From Lujinxingia vulgaris (GTDB lineage Bacteria > Myxococcota_A > Bradymonadia > Bradymonadales > Bradymonadaceae), in NCBI RefSeq assembly GCF_007997005.1, contig NZ_VOSL01000002.1, positions 62,001 through 126,000 on the forward strand: a stretch of 64,000 nucleotides of DNA, read 5' to 3'. The position numbers and the translations under genes were made by a program. Every line of letters starts with the position of its first letter. Position 1 is the stretch's first letter. The notes beneath the pieces were generated by a model. It was not told the origin of the DNA, did no database searches, and saw nothing but the letters and a program-made list of their open reading frames with translations. Below are positions 1 to 9,137 of this stretch, one piece after another.

Positions 1-2646
1 CGCTTCGTGCATCGCGCGGATCATCTCCACAAAACGCACCGGCGAGCTGATCTGAGCCTGGAGGCTCTGTCGGATCGCGTCGGCGTTGTCGGGGGTGTAG
101 GCCCGGGCGCTCACATTGGCAAAAGCCTCGCACTTCAAGTCACCAAAAGCCTGCTCGCCAAGAAACGCACCGAAGGCCGGCGCCGCATCGGCCACAATCG
201 GGGAGTGGAAGGCGGTGGCCACCGGCAGGCGAATAAAGGTGATGAGCTGCTCGTCGAGGAAGCTCTCGGCGGTCTCAATCGCCTCCACCGAGCCCGAGAT
301 CACGACCTGAGTGGGGCTGTTATCATTGGCGATCACGACGTCTGCGTCGCATCCGCTCAGAACCTCGCGGAGCTCGTCGGCCGCCATGCGCACCGCGCAC
401 ATCGCGCCGCTTGTGGTGGTGGCAGCCTCAGCCATCAGCTGGCCGCGACGCGCGGCGATGTTGAGCATGGTGGCGGGGTCAAAGGCGCCGGCGGCCTGCA
501 GCGCGCTGACCTCTCCGTAGGAGTGGCCGGCGACCATATCGGGCTTGAGTCCCAGGGCCTGCAGCATCGCCTGGCGGGCCAGGCTGTCGGCGCCGATGGC
601 CGGCTGAGCCCACTCCGTCTCGCGCAGCGCAAGCTCCTGGGCTTCTTTTTGTTCTTTGCCAAACGCCGGCGGCGGAAACACCTTATGGTGCAGCCCCAGC
701 GGTGCGGCGGTATCCCAGACCTCGCGGGCGCGATCAAAGGCCATCGCCAGATCGGCACCCATGCCCACGTACTGACTTCCCTGACCCGGGTACAAAAAGG
801 CGACCTTGCCCTGGGTGCTCGCACCCTGGCGCACCCACATCCCGGGAAGATCGAAGTCGATCTTCTCGGCGTCGAAGTTCGCCAGCGCCTGCGCGATCTT
901 TTTGCCGAGCTCGTCGAGCGATCCGGCGATCAGCGCCAGGCGAATCGATGACCGGGGGTTGAACGTCGACTGCGAGTTATGCGCCTTAAAGGCCAGCAGT
1001 TCGCGTTTGTCGCCCTCATCGTCCGGCTGCACCTCAAGGTTCTTTTGAAGCGACGTCAGCGTGTGTTTGAGCGAGCCGAGATCGTCGGCGCCGTAGACAA
1101 AAAGCTCGGTCTTGAGCGCGCGCAGGCGATCGGGCGTTTCGGCCGGTCCCTGGTACTCCTCCAGCGCGACGTGGAAGTTGCTGCCGCCAAATCCAAACGA
1201 ACTAAGACCCGCGCGTCGCGGATGATCGTCGCCGCGCACCCAGGGTCGCGCCTCGGTGTTGAGGTAGAAGGGGCTCTCGTCGATGCCCATCTTCGGGTTG
1301 GGCTGGCCCACCTTGATGGTGGGCGGGAGCACCTTGTGATGCAGCGCCATCACGACTTTAAACAGACCGGCGGCGCCGGCGGCGGCCTTGGTGTGGCCGA
1401 TCTGACTTTTTACCGAGCCCAGCGCGCACCACGGTTGGTTGGTGGTTTCTTGAGTGTTTTCAGAGTCTTGCGGGGTTTTGTTTCCGCCAAAGGCCAGGCG
1501 TAAACCCTCAAACTCCGCGGCGTCGCCGGCGCGGGTGCCGGTGCCGTGCGCCTCGACAAGCTCAATGGTCTCGGGGGCAAATCCGGCGCGCTCGTGCGCG
1601 CGGCGCAGCGCTTTGGCCTGACCCTCGGGGAGCGGCGCGTACACCGACAACGAGCGACCGTCGGACGCCGAGCCCAGCCCTCGGATCACCGCATAGACTT
1701 TATCCCCGTCGCGCTCCGCATCCTCCAGGCGCTTCATCGCAAACATTCCCATGCCTTCGCCCATCAACGTGCCGTCGGCACCGTCGGCGAAGGGGCGGCA
1801 GTCGCCACTGGGGGAGAGCGCCGGGGTTTTGGAGAAACACATGTACATGAAGATGTCGTTAAAGCAGTCCACCCCGCCGGTGATCACGACATCGGAGTGC
1901 CCGAGATAGAGCTCATTGAGCCCCATCGCCATCGCCGAGAGTGAGGAGGCGCACGCCGCATCCGTGATGCAGTTGGTGCCGCCGAGGTCGAAGCGGTTGG
2001 CGATGCGCCCGGCCACCACGTTGCCCAGAAGTCCCGGGAAGGTGCTCTCCTGCCAGGGGGTGTACTGCGCGGCGATGCGGTCGCAGATCTCCTGGGCTTT
2101 GCGCTCACCGATGCCCTGCTCGCGCAGCGCGCGCAGCCACTGGGGGCGCTGCAGGCGAGAGGCGGCCTGAATCAGGAGCTCCTGACCGGCGGTCACCCCT
2201 AAGATGATGCTCATGCGCTCTTTGTCCATCGACTCGAACTGGCCTTTAAAGGCGTCGTCGAGCACCTGGCGCGCCACGATCAGCGCGAGCAATTGCGTCG
2301 TGTCGGTGGCCGGGATCATCGTCGGCGGGATGCCAAAGGCCACCGGATCAAAATCCACATCGGGCAAAAAGCCGCCACGTTTGCAGTAGGTCTTGTCGGC
2401 GTCGCCCGGCTCCGGGTCGAAATAATCTTCGATCAGCCAGTGCGAAGGCGGCACCTCGGTGATGAGGTCGTTGCCCTCCATGATGTTCTGCCAGAAGCGT
2501 CCCGGGGAGGCCGAGGCCGGAAAGAGCGCGCTCAAGCCAACGATGGCCACCGGCGGGTGGTCGCCGCCGGCGTGCAGGTTGTCATCCTGCGAGGTGCTGG
2601 CGTCTGGCGAGGAGGGGGCCGAAGAAGACGTGGGGATAAGAGGCAT
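1..2646 (-). CDS. PUFA synthase subunit, ketosynthase-acyltransferase (partial, PfaA/Pfa2-like)
   Basis: The first 882 codons are present; the protein continues past the left edge. Beginning at the ATG at 2646 (AGGA five bases upstream), it has a ketosynthase domain at about residues 32-460 with motif DAACASS (catalytic Cys232), EAHGTGT (His367) and QIGHTKAAAG (His418). An acyltransferase domain follows, with GQGSQ near residue 615 and GHSYG (nucleophile Ser709). The run ending KTYCKRGGFLPDVDFDP before the active site is typical of PUFA-synthase ketosynthases rather than ordinary modular PKSs. Role inferred: iterative chain extension with malonyl units for long-chain polyunsaturated fatty acids. 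ACP repeats, ketoreductase and dehydratase domains would lie outside the window. The upstream gene is the matching enoyl reductase. Confidence 0.88.
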   Translation of the reverse strand, partial: MPLIPTSSSAPSSPDASTSQDDNLHAGGDHPPVAIVGLSALFPASASPGRFWQNIMEGNDLITEVPPSHWLIEDYFDPEPGDADKTYCKRGGFLPDVDFDPVAFGIPPTMIPATDTTQLLALIVARQVLDDAFKGQFESMDKERMSIILGVTAGQELLIQAASRLQRPQWLRALREQGIGERKAQEICDRIAAQYTPWQESTFPGLLGNVVAGRIANRFDLGGTNCITDAACASSLSAMAMGLNELYLGHSDVVITGGVDCFNDIFMYMCFSKTPALSPSGDCRPFADGADGTLMGEGMGMFAMKRLEDAERDGDKVYAVIRGLGSASDGRSLSVYAPLPEGQAKALRRAHERAGFAPETIELVEAHGTGTRAGDAAEFEGLRLAFGGNKTPQDSENTQETTNQPWCALGSVKSQIGHTKAAAGAAGLFKVVMALHHKVLPPTIKVGQPNPKMGIDESPFYLNTEARPWVRGDDHPRRAGLSSFGFGGSNFHVALEEYQGPAETPDRLRALKTELFVYGADDLGSLKHTLTSLQKNLEVQPDDEGDKRELLAFKAHNSQSTFNPRSSIRLALIAGSLDELGKKIAQALANFDAEKIDFDLPGMWVRQGASTQGKVAFLYPGQGSQYVGMGADLAMAFDRAREVWDTAAPLGLHHKVFPPPAFGKEQKEAQELALRETEWAQPAIGADSLARQAMLQALGLKPDMVAGHSYGEVSALQAAGAFDPATMLNIAARRGQLMAEAATTTSGAMCAVRMAADELREVLSGCDADVVIANDNSPTQVVISGSVEAIETAESFLDEQLITFIRLPVATAFHSPIVADAAPAFGAFLGEQAFGDLKCEAFANVSARAYTPDNADAIRQSLQAQISSPVRFVEMIRAMHEA

Positions 2647-2670
2647 AAGTCCTACTGCGTCAATAGCGCC

Positions 2671-2681
2671 GACCGGGGGTC
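2671..2681. repeat. isolated GACC-GGG-GGTC palindrome
   Basis: A single copy with the same 4+3+4 architecture as the large intergenic arrays lies in the gap between the pfaD stop and the ketosynthase start. Its centre is GGG, otherwise rare in the arrays, and it has no phased neighbour, so it may be a chance match. Confidence 0.3.
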
Positions 2682-2746
2682 AGCGAGACTCGAGTTCAAA
2701 ACGAGAGGTTCCGAGCGTCGGGAGTGTGGACGCCGGGCAGGCCTGG

Positions 2747-4366
2747 TCAAGCCAGCGGCAGCGGCCGATGGTCAAAGGCATCGGGGGGGATGGCCGCGCC
2801 GAAGGCGCGCAGCTGGGAGGCGCGCGTCTGGCGAGCGGCGCCCTCCATCAGGTTGAGCGCCATCTGGTCGACGTGGCGCGCCTCCAGAGGTTCCAGAAAA
2901 CTGCCGCGCGCCCAGTCGTTAAAGGCGCCCTGGGCCGGCCCCATCCACACCTGGTAGTCGAGCTGACGCCCCTCCACGCCCTCAATGGCCCAGCGGCTGG
3001 AGAGGCCCAGGTACCATCGGCAGACCAGCGCCAGGCGGTGGCGCGGGTCGCGCTCGGCGCGCTCGATCTCCTGCGGATCGCGGGTTTGAAAAAAGTCGCG
3101 CGTCTTCTGCCAGACCGCTTCCATGGGCTGCTGGAAGATCTCGCGCTCGAGCTTCTCGCGAACCTCCGGCTCGATCGCCTCAATGGAGGGGTAGGTCGAA
3201 TACACTTCGAAAAGACGTCGGGCGCGGGCGGCGAAGAAGTTGCCGCGCTTTAAGACCTGAACCTCAACGCCCATCTCAAACATATCGCCGGCCGGACACA
3301 TCGTCACATCGGCAAAGCGCGCGCTGGCGAGCATCTTTTTGACCGCCGGCGATTGATTCGCCTCGATGCTGGCCTGGTTGATGGAGCCGGTAAGCACAAA
3401 GGCTGCGCCCAGCCCGAAGGCCGCGGCCACGGCCTGCGGCGTACCCAGCCCGCCGGCCGCGCCCAGACGCACCGGTGTGGCAAAGCCAAACTGGCGCTGA
3501 AGATCGTCGCGCAGCCGCGCGATCACCGAGAAGAGCGGCCCGAGCGGGCGGCGGTCGGTGTGACCGCCGGAGTCCGACTCCACGGTGATGTCGCTTGCCA
3601 CGGGAAGGTCTCGTGCGAGCTGCGCTTCTTCGGCCGTGATCTTCTGCTCGGCCACCAGCTGATCGAGCAGCTTCTGCGGGGCGGGCTTCAGAAAAGGTTC
3701 CGCGACTTCCGGCCGTGAGATCTTGGCAAACAAAAAGTTTGAGCGCTGCACCCGACCGTGGGCGTCGCGAAAGAGTCCGCGCACCGCATAACGCACCACC
3801 GCCGGGGTCAGGCGCATAAAGGCCGAGGCGGAGACCCGGCGCACCCCGCGGCTTAAGAAGAGCTCGACGGTGGCCATCTCCAGCGCGGGTTCCTGCGGCG
3901 AGTGGATCAGGTTGGCGCCAAAGGGCAGGTTGTGCGGGTTGAGTGCGGCGGCGGTGCGGTCGATATAATCGGCCATCCGCTCCAGCGAGAGGCCGGCGGT
4001 GCCCAGAAACCCGAGCATGCCGGCGCGTGCCAGGCGAATCACCATCTCGGGGCTGGTGATGCCGTTGGCCATCGCGCCGCCCACGTAAGGGAAGCGCAGC
4101 CCGTGGGTCTCGCAAAAGGCCCTGTCGCCGAGCCACTCCGGGTACATCGGCGGCAGGGTCGCCAGGTGTTCATAGCCGCTCGCCGCATCGAGGTGGCGCG
4201 CGTCAAAGCTCACACCGATGCGACCGCCGGAGGGCTCGCGCACGATAAAGGCGGTCTCGCGCACCCGGTGGGCGGCCTCGCGAAGCTGCGCCGGGGCAAA
4301 AGCCGGCGCCTCGGGTGCATCCGCCCCGGAGCTCGGGGCGCTGCTGAAGGTGATATCCATCACCAT
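2747..4366 (-). CDS. pfaD: PfaD-family enoyl reductase of PUFA/polyketide synthase
   Basis: A stand-alone FMN-dependent trans-acting enoyl reductase of about 540 residues, usual for PfaD. Diagnostic stretches are the N-terminal region ending PYVGGAMANGITS, the barrel segment GTAGLSLERM, the inner segment VESDSGGHTDRRPL, and the flavin-site region RLGAAGGLGTPQA followed by VLTGSINQAS. The ATG at 4366 is chosen because an AGGA site sits upstream; a second ATG at 4360 is possible, and the frame stays open to 4462 without a better ribosome site. It lies 100 bp upstream of the ketosynthase gene on the same strand, so the order enoyl reductase then KS-AT is that of myxobacterial pfa1-pfa2 clusters. 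It would reduce enoyl intermediates during PUFA assembly. Confidence 0.9.
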   Translation of the reverse strand: MVMDITFSSAPSSGADAPEAPAFAPAQLREAAHRVRETAFIVREPSGGRIGVSFDARHLDAASGYEHLATLPPMYPEWLGDRAFCETHGLRFPYVGGAMANGITSPEMVIRLARAGMLGFLGTAGLSLERMADYIDRTAAALNPHNLPFGANLIHSPQEPALEMATVELFLSRGVRRVSASAFMRLTPAVVRYAVRGLFRDAHGRVQRSNFLFAKISRPEVAEPFLKPAPQKLLDQLVAEQKITAEEAQLARDLPVASDITVESDSGGHTDRRPLGPLFSVIARLRDDLQRQFGFATPVRLGAAGGLGTPQAVAAAFGLGAAFVLTGSINQASIEANQSPAVKKMLASARFADVTMCPAGDMFEMGVEVQVLKRGNFFAARARRLFEVYSTYPSIEAIEPEVREKLEREIFQQPMEAVWQKTRDFFQTRDPQEIERAERDPRHRLALVCRWYLGLSSRWAIEGVEGRQLDYQVWMGPAQGAFNDWARGSFLEPLEARHVDQMALNLMEGAARQTRASQLRAFGAAIPPDAFDHRPLPLA

Positions 4367-4565
4367 AAAGTAGGTCCTGCAAACGACATGATTCAGTGAG
4401 CGCGCCGCCTTGTATGCAACATCATCAAAGCGGCGATGGGCCAATTTCGCGGGAGCATACAACGGGAGTTGGGGAAGGTACAGAGGGGGCTGTCGTCGCC
4501 AGAAGGGCCTCTCGGTGAGGGGGGCCTGTGCAGGCTCGCGGTCGCACTTCTACCTCATAGCAAAG

Positions 4566-5032
4566 GACCGTGGGTCATCGCGGGAGGGTGACCGAGGGTC
4601 GCACAACGACCTCGTCGCAAAGGACCCTGGGTCGTGCGCGAGAGACGACCCTGGGTTGCATGATCACGTGGGTTTATGCGGTTGCGAGGCGACCGTGGGT
4701 CGTCGCGGGAGGGTGACCGAGGGTCGCACAACGACCTCGTCGCAAAGGACCCTGGGTCAGTCATCGGAGATGACCCGGGGTTGCATGATCACGTGGGTTT
4801 ATGCGGTTGCGAGGCGACCGTGGGTCGTCGCGAGAGGGTGACCGAGGGTCGCACAACGACCTCGTCGCAAAGGACCCCGGGTCATGCGCGAGAGACGACC
4901 CTGGGTTGCATGATCGCGTGAGTTTATGCGGTTGCGAGGCGACCGTGGGTCGTCGCGAGAGGGTGACCGAGGGTCGCACAACGACCTCGTCGCAAAGGAC
5001 CCTGGGTCAGTCATCGGAGATGACCCGGGGTT
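4566..5032. repeat. Array 1: four 125-bp tandem units of GACC-NNN-GGTC palindromes
   Basis: Sixteen motif copies start at 4566, 4590, 4623, 4647, then 4691, 4715, 4748, 4772, then 4816, 4840, 4873, 4897, then 4941, 4965, 4998 and 5022. Intervals repeat as 24, 33, 24, 44, giving an exact 125-bp higher-order unit. The first unit is the most diverged. Central triplets follow a fixed order in each unit: GTG, GAG, CTG (or CCG), CTG (or CCG). The last motif of each unit ends GGTT instead of GGTC and faces the 44-bp core. Cores are at 4647-4701, 4772-4826 and 4897-4951, with ATGCG or its equivalent at core position 19-23 (that is, CGCAT at 11-15 on the minus strand). This is the only array between two divergent gene starts (pfaD and the DUF362 gene). 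Confidence 0.9.
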
Positions 5033-5072
5033 GCCTGATCTCCAGATGACAGGGGCTTGAGACGCGGTGGGA

Positions 5073-5100
5073 TTGGACCCGAGCGCCTAACCGTTTACAC
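5073..5100 (+). promoter_or_regulatory. possible sigma70-type promoter for the DUF362 gene
   Basis: TTGGAC at 5073-5078 and TTACAC at 5095-5100 are separated by 16 bp, about 45 bp upstream of the chosen start. Both hexamers are imperfect, so this is a suggestion only. Confidence 0.3.
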
Positions 5101-5145
5101 TCCATGCAGCCTGCGCCTTTGCCCTGGACCTGTTGGAGCGTTGCG

Positions 5146-6675
5146 ATGACCAAACACCTGCCCACTGTAATCTTAAGGCATTGCCCTGACTATGAGCCCG
5201 AGCGCATTGAGCGTCTGGCGGTGGAGGGGCTCGATACGCTGGGCCTGCAGCCTCACGGGCGCACGCTGGTCAAACCTAACGTGGTGGCGTCTGGCGAGAT
5301 GTTCCCCCACGCCTACACCCGCGCGGAGTTTGTAGAAGGCATCCTGCGCGCCCTCAAAAAGCGTGGCTCCAACATCAAAGAGCTGGCCGTCGGGGAGCGC
5401 AGCGGTATCACCATCCCGACGCGCTACACCTTTAAGAACGCGGGATATTACGAGATGGCCCGCCGCGTGGGGGATGTGAAGCTCTATCATTTTGAGGAGT
5501 CCACCCAGGTGGAGATTCCCCTCTACCACCAGGGCCGGTTGCGCGACTCGTTCTATACGCCGGAGCCGGTGGCGCGCGCCGACTTTTTTGTGAACTGCCC
5601 CAAGTTCAAGGCGCACCCCTGGACGACGGTCACCTTCAGCATGAAGAACTACATCGGCATCCAGGATGATCGGCATCGCCTCATCGATCACGATCACGCG
5701 CTCAACTACAAGGTGGCCGACCTTCAGTACATCACCCAGCCGCAGTTCATCGCCACCGACGCGATCATCGCCGGGGAGGGGCGCATGCTCACGCCGCTGC
5801 CTTATCGGCTGGACATGATGCTGATGGGCAACAACCAGGTGGCTTTTGACGCGGTCTGCTGCCACATCATCGGAGTTGACCCGATGACCGTCGATCACAT
5901 TCGTCTGGCGCATGAGCGCGGGTTTGGGCCGGTGGATCTCTCGCAGATCCGCATCGTCGGTGATGTCTCACTCGCGGAAGCGCAGGAACGCGCGGTGAAC
6001 TTCGAGGTCGGGCTGATTCGCGTCGAGGAGTATTTCAAAGACACCAACATCCGCGCCTACTCCGGTCGGCCCCCCAGCCAGACCGACGACTACTGCTGGG
6101 GCGGCTGCCCCGGGGCGCTGGAAGAGGCCATCGAGATCTTAAGGGTCTACGACGCGTCGGCCGACGCGAAGATCCCACCGATGCACATCGTCTTCGGCGC
6201 CTACGAGGGGACGATCGACGCCAAACCCGGCGAAAAGGTCGTGTTCATGGGCGACTGCGCCACCTATCAGGGAAAAATCGGCGAACACGACGTGCACATC
6301 GAGAGCCTGTATCGGGATCGCACCGAGCTTAACCCGGAGACCTACAAGGTTGACGACATCTTTAAAAAGATGCTCAAGGTGGAGCAGAAGTTTTTGGGCG
6401 CGCGAAAAACCGAGGTGATGCGCATGGCCGGCTGCCCGGTCAGCGTGGCCGAGCAGGTCTTGATGCTGGTGAAGATGGGACGAACCAAAAACCCCTACCT
6501 CGACCCGCGCACCTCGGTGGACTTTGTGAGCTGCTACCTCTCCTCGCGCACGCGCACTGCGCTGAGCCGAATTTTTGGGACCCCTTATCAGCGCAGCGGT
6601 CCCTCGGTGCGCGGGGACGCGCGGCCCGCTCAAAACCTTCCGCCGGCCGGGGCGGAGAGCGAGAGCACCTCGTAA
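5146..6675 (+). CDS. DUF362 domain-containing protein
   Basis: A 509-residue protein beginning MTKHLPTVILRHCPDYEPER. The start is the ATG at 5146, with GGAG nine bases upstream; the frame is open to 5104 but without a ribosome site there. The DUF362 core is visible in HGRTLVKPNVVA, in VNCPKFKAHPWTTVTFSMKNYIG (split here: VNCPKFKAHPW, then SMKNYIG) and in the segment AFDAVCCHIIGVDP. The C-terminal half has scattered Cys residues (DYCWGGCPG, then MAGCP) but no clear 4Fe-4S ferredoxin motif, so a redox role is not supported. No signal peptide; probably cytoplasmic. The last 30 residues are Pro/Arg-rich and look disordered. The biochemical function of DUF362 proteins is not established. Confidence 0.85.
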   Translation: MTKHLPTVILRHCPDYEPERIERLAVEGLDTLGLQPHGRTLVKPNVVASGEMFPHAYTRAEFVEGILRALKKRGSNIKELAVGERSGITIPTRYTFKNAGYYEMARRVGDVKLYHFEESTQVEIPLYHQGRLRDSFYTPEPVARADFFVNCPKFKAHPWTTVTFSMKNYIGIQDDRHRLIDHDHALNYKVADLQYITQPQFIATDAIIAGEGRMLTPLPYRLDMMLMGNNQVAFDAVCCHIIGVDPMTVDHIRLAHERGFGPVDLSQIRIVGDVSLAEAQERAVNFEVGLIRVEEYFKDTNIRAYSGRPPSQTDDYCWGGCPGALEEAIEILRVYDASADAKIPPMHIVFGAYEGTIDAKPGEKVVFMGDCATYQGKIGEHDVHIESLYRDRTELNPETYKVDDIFKKMLKVEQKFLGARKTEVMRMAGCPVSVAEQVLMLVKMGRTKNPYLDPRTSVDFVSCYLSSRTRTALSRIFGTPYQRSGPSVRGDARPAQNLPPAGAESESTS

Positions 6676-6726
6676 GTTCGCAACCAGGATTTTTCGACCA
6701 GAGTCTTTCGACCAGGGAGGCGGCTG

Positions 6727-6754
6727 CTCGCCAGCGAGGATCATTGCTGGCGAG
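6727..6754 (+). terminator. hairpin downstream of the DUF362 gene
   Basis: CTCGCCAGC at 6727-6735 pairs with GCTGGCGAG at 6746-6754. No T run follows, so it may act as an mRNA 3' end structure rather than a classic intrinsic terminator. CTGGCGAG hairpins recur at 31983 and near 35000. Confidence 0.4.
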
Positions 6755-6803
6755 GAAGGCGCGACTCTGTTCACGTTGCGGGGTTGCTACGAGGTAGGAG
6801 AAT

Positions 6804-7377
6804 GACCGTGGGTCGCCGGACAGGCGCATGAATACAGGGTGAGGTGCGACCCAGGGTCGTTTGGAGCGGGGTAGGTGTGAGGCATCATTCGGGTGACGTT
6901 GAACGACCCAGGGTCATCGAAATTGGTCGAAATGAAACGACCCAGGGTCACCGAAATTGGTCGAAATGAAACGACCCAGGGTCACCGCTCACCCGCATCG
7001 CGTAGGGTCGAGAGCCAACCCTGGGTTGTCTGAGGTTGGTGATTTTCGACGACCCAGGGTCACCGACCTCCGGCGATTTTCAACGACCCAGGGTCACCGA
7101 CCGGCGGCGATTTTCAACAACCCAGGGTCACCGACCGCCGGCGATTTTCAACAACCCAGGGTCACCGACCACCGGCGATTTTCAACAACCCAGGGTCACC
7201 GACCGCCGGCGATTTTCAACGACCCAGGGTCACCGACCGGCGGCGATCTTCAACAACCCAGGGTCACCGGTCGCCGGCGATTTTCAACAACCCAGGGTCA
7301 CCGACCGCCGGCGATTTTCAACGACCCAGGGTCACCGCTCACCCGCATCGCGTGGGGGCGAGAGGCAACCCTGGGTT
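6804..7377. repeat. Array 2: GACC-NNN-GGTC repeats with 34-bp phasing and three 55-bp cores
   Basis: Sixteen motifs start at 6804, 6848, 6905, 6939, 6973, 7017, 7051, 7085, 7119, 7153, 7187, 7221, 7255, 7289, 7323 and 7367. All intervals are 34 bp except three of 44 bp (6804-6848, 6973-7017, 7323-7367) and one of 57 bp, which equals 23+34. The 23-nt spacers are of two local types, one ending GAAATGAAAC and one ending GATTTTCAAC, nearly identical within the block. The 44-bp intervals carry CGCAT at core position 11-15. The motifs on the two sides of the last two cores are inverted (centre CAG against CTG). The array fills most of the 868-bp gap between two same-strand genes. Confidence 0.9.
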
Positions 7378-7543
7378 GTCTGAGGACGAGGAGCTACACG
7401 TCGCATCCGGCCTCCGGGAGTTGCGAATCGATACAGCGGGACGCTGGTGAAAACGCGCTTTGTTGCGCATGCTCAGTCCTACTGATGTGACCGCGATGCC
7501 CTCACCACCGAGGGCGCTGACTACTGGAAGACGGGGAGATGCG

Positions 7544-9001
7544 ATGTTGCCGTGGAGCGCCTTGTTTCAAAGAACCTTGATCGTCGTGATGATGGCGGCC
7601 GCGGGCGTGGCCTGCGGGGATGGCGATCCGGACGCCCGGCGCCCGGTGGACGCGGGAGCCGACGCCGGCGCTCCGGATGCTCCTCCGCAGGATGCCTCCG
7701 ACGACGGCGGTTCCACCGACCCCGACACCGATGACGCCGGCGGCGAGCACGACGCGGAGGTCGATGGTGGCGGGGATGCCGATGATCCTGATGATCCCGA
7801 CTCGCCGCGCGCGGTGGACTGCGCGCCGCTTCCCGAGAGCGGCGGCACGATCGTGGCCGTCGATCCCTCCATGGCCGCGCAGCTCCCACAGCTTGTGCGC
7901 CAGGCCCAGGCCAACACCACCTTTGTCTTCGCTGCCGGCACTTACGCGCTCACCGAGACGCTGCACGTGCGCGCCCGGGGCGTCACGCTGCGCTCGGCCG
8001 ACGATGACGCCGAGAGCGTGGTGATCGACGGGGGCTACAACGTCAACTCCTTGCTGCTGATCAACGCCGGCGAGGTGACCGTCGCGCACCTCACCCTGAC
8101 CCGGGCGCTGCACCACCCCATCCACGTCTCACCGGCCAGTGATGCGACGGAAAACCTTTTGGGCACGCGCATTTACGGGGTGCATATCGTCGACGGGGCG
8201 CAGCAGTTTATCAAGATCAACCCCAACGGCGCGCGCAGCGCGTTTGTAGACGAGGGGCTTGTGGCCTGCTCGCGTTTTGAGCTCACCGACGCCGGCCGCC
8301 CCCGTGTCGATCGCAGCGGCACCGGCTGCTACACCGGCGGCGTCGACGGTCACGCCGCGCGCGGCTGGGTGGTGCGCGACAACCATTTCAAAGACATCTA
8401 CTGCGCTGGCGAAGGCCTGGCGGAGCACGCGGTGCATTTCTGGTCGGCCTCGCGCGAGACGGTGGTGGAGCGCAACTTGATTGAAAACTGCGCCCGTGGC
8501 GTGGGGTTTGGGCTCTCGCAGAGCGGCGGCGATCGCGACTACGCCGACAACCCCTACCCCGGAGTCGAGGGGTATATGGGGCATATCGACGGCATCATCC
8601 GCAACAACATCATCGTGGCCGACATCGACTACTACGACACGGGCATCGAGCTTGCGCAGGCCCACGGCGCGCGCGCGATCCACAACACGATCTTCGACGC
8701 GGAGGCGGCCAACCGCTTCAGCTCCATCGACTACCGCTTCCCCAACACCTCGGTCGAGATCCGCAATAACCTCGTGGGCCGCATCACCCGTCGAAATGAA
8801 GCCGCCGGTGAGGTGGACCACAACCTGGAGGGCATCGACGCAGGGCTCTTTGAAGACGCCCCGGGCTTGAACTTCCACTTAGCCGCCTCGGCCACTGACG
8901 CCATCGACCAGGGCGTGGTGGTGGAGCAGGCCGGCCTGGACATCGACGGGGAGCCCCGCGACAGGGGCGCCGCGCCCGACATCGGGGCGGATGAGCGCTG
9001 A
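7544..9001 (+). CDS. secreted right-handed parallel beta-helix lipoprotein
   Basis: A 485-residue exported protein. The ATG at 7544 follows GGGAGA and begins a signal peptide with lipobox (AAAGVAC). Next comes an extreme Asp-rich tether of about 70 residues (DAGADAGAPDAPPQDASDD and similar). The rest carries repeating short beta-helix rungs: a pectate-lyase-like N-terminal segment (SGGTIVAVDPS, TFVFAAGTYAL), central turns with NLIENC and NNIIVAD, and the usual C-terminal cap with GEPRDRGAAPDIGADE. Such folds bind or cleave polysaccharide. No catalytic residues can be assigned from the sequence, so substrate and activity are unknown. It converges on the kinase gene. Confidence 0.82.
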   Translation: MLPWSALFQRTLIVVMMAAAGVACGDGDPDARRPVDAGADAGAPDAPPQDASDDGGSTDPDTDDAGGEHDAEVDGGGDADDPDDPDSPRAVDCAPLPESGGTIVAVDPSMAAQLPQLVRQAQANTTFVFAAGTYALTETLHVRARGVTLRSADDDAESVVIDGGYNVNSLLLINAGEVTVAHLTLTRALHHPIHVSPASDATENLLGTRIYGVHIVDGAQQFIKINPNGARSAFVDEGLVACSRFELTDAGRPRVDRSGTGCYTGGVDGHAARGWVVRDNHFKDIYCAGEGLAEHAVHFWSASRETVVERNLIENCARGVGFGLSQSGGDRDYADNPYPGVEGYMGHIDGIIRNNIIVADIDYYDTGIELAQAHGARAIHNTIFDAEAANRFSSIDYRFPNTSVEIRNNLVGRITRRNEAAGEVDHNLEGIDAGLFEDAPGLNFHLAASATDAIDQGVVVEQAGLDIDGEPRDRGAAPDIGADER

Positions 9002-9054
9002 GCGACACGGGCGTTGTCGCACATGGTCGCAGCGTTGCGAGGGGGTATTCGGAC

Positions 9055-9109
9055 GACCGTGGGTTGGGTTTGAGGCGCATAGCTACAGGCGGAAGTCCAA
9101 CCCACGGTC
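9055..9109. repeat. Array 3: single 55-bp inverted core element
   Basis: The minimal form of the repeat system: GACCGTGGGTT at 9055-9065, a 33-nt core with CGCAT at its position 11-15, then the exact inverted copy AACCCACGGTC at 9099-9109. It lies between convergent genes. A degraded motif (GACTCAGGAGG) starts at 9135 and includes the TGA stop of the minus-strand kinase gene. Confidence 0.85.
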
Positions 9110-9137
9110 ATCGTATGTGGGGTAGGAGTGAGGCGAC

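Noticed and set aside
2186-2196. GACCGGCGGTC match inside the ketosynthase gene
   Set aside because: Single copy in coding DNA without phased neighbours, as expected by chance at this GC content.
7036-7383. Open frames of periodic protein (DPGSPT... repeats) across array 2
   Set aside because: They are translations of the 34-bp DNA repeats and lack ribosome sites and codon bias. The same applies to frames over arrays 1, 6 and 4.
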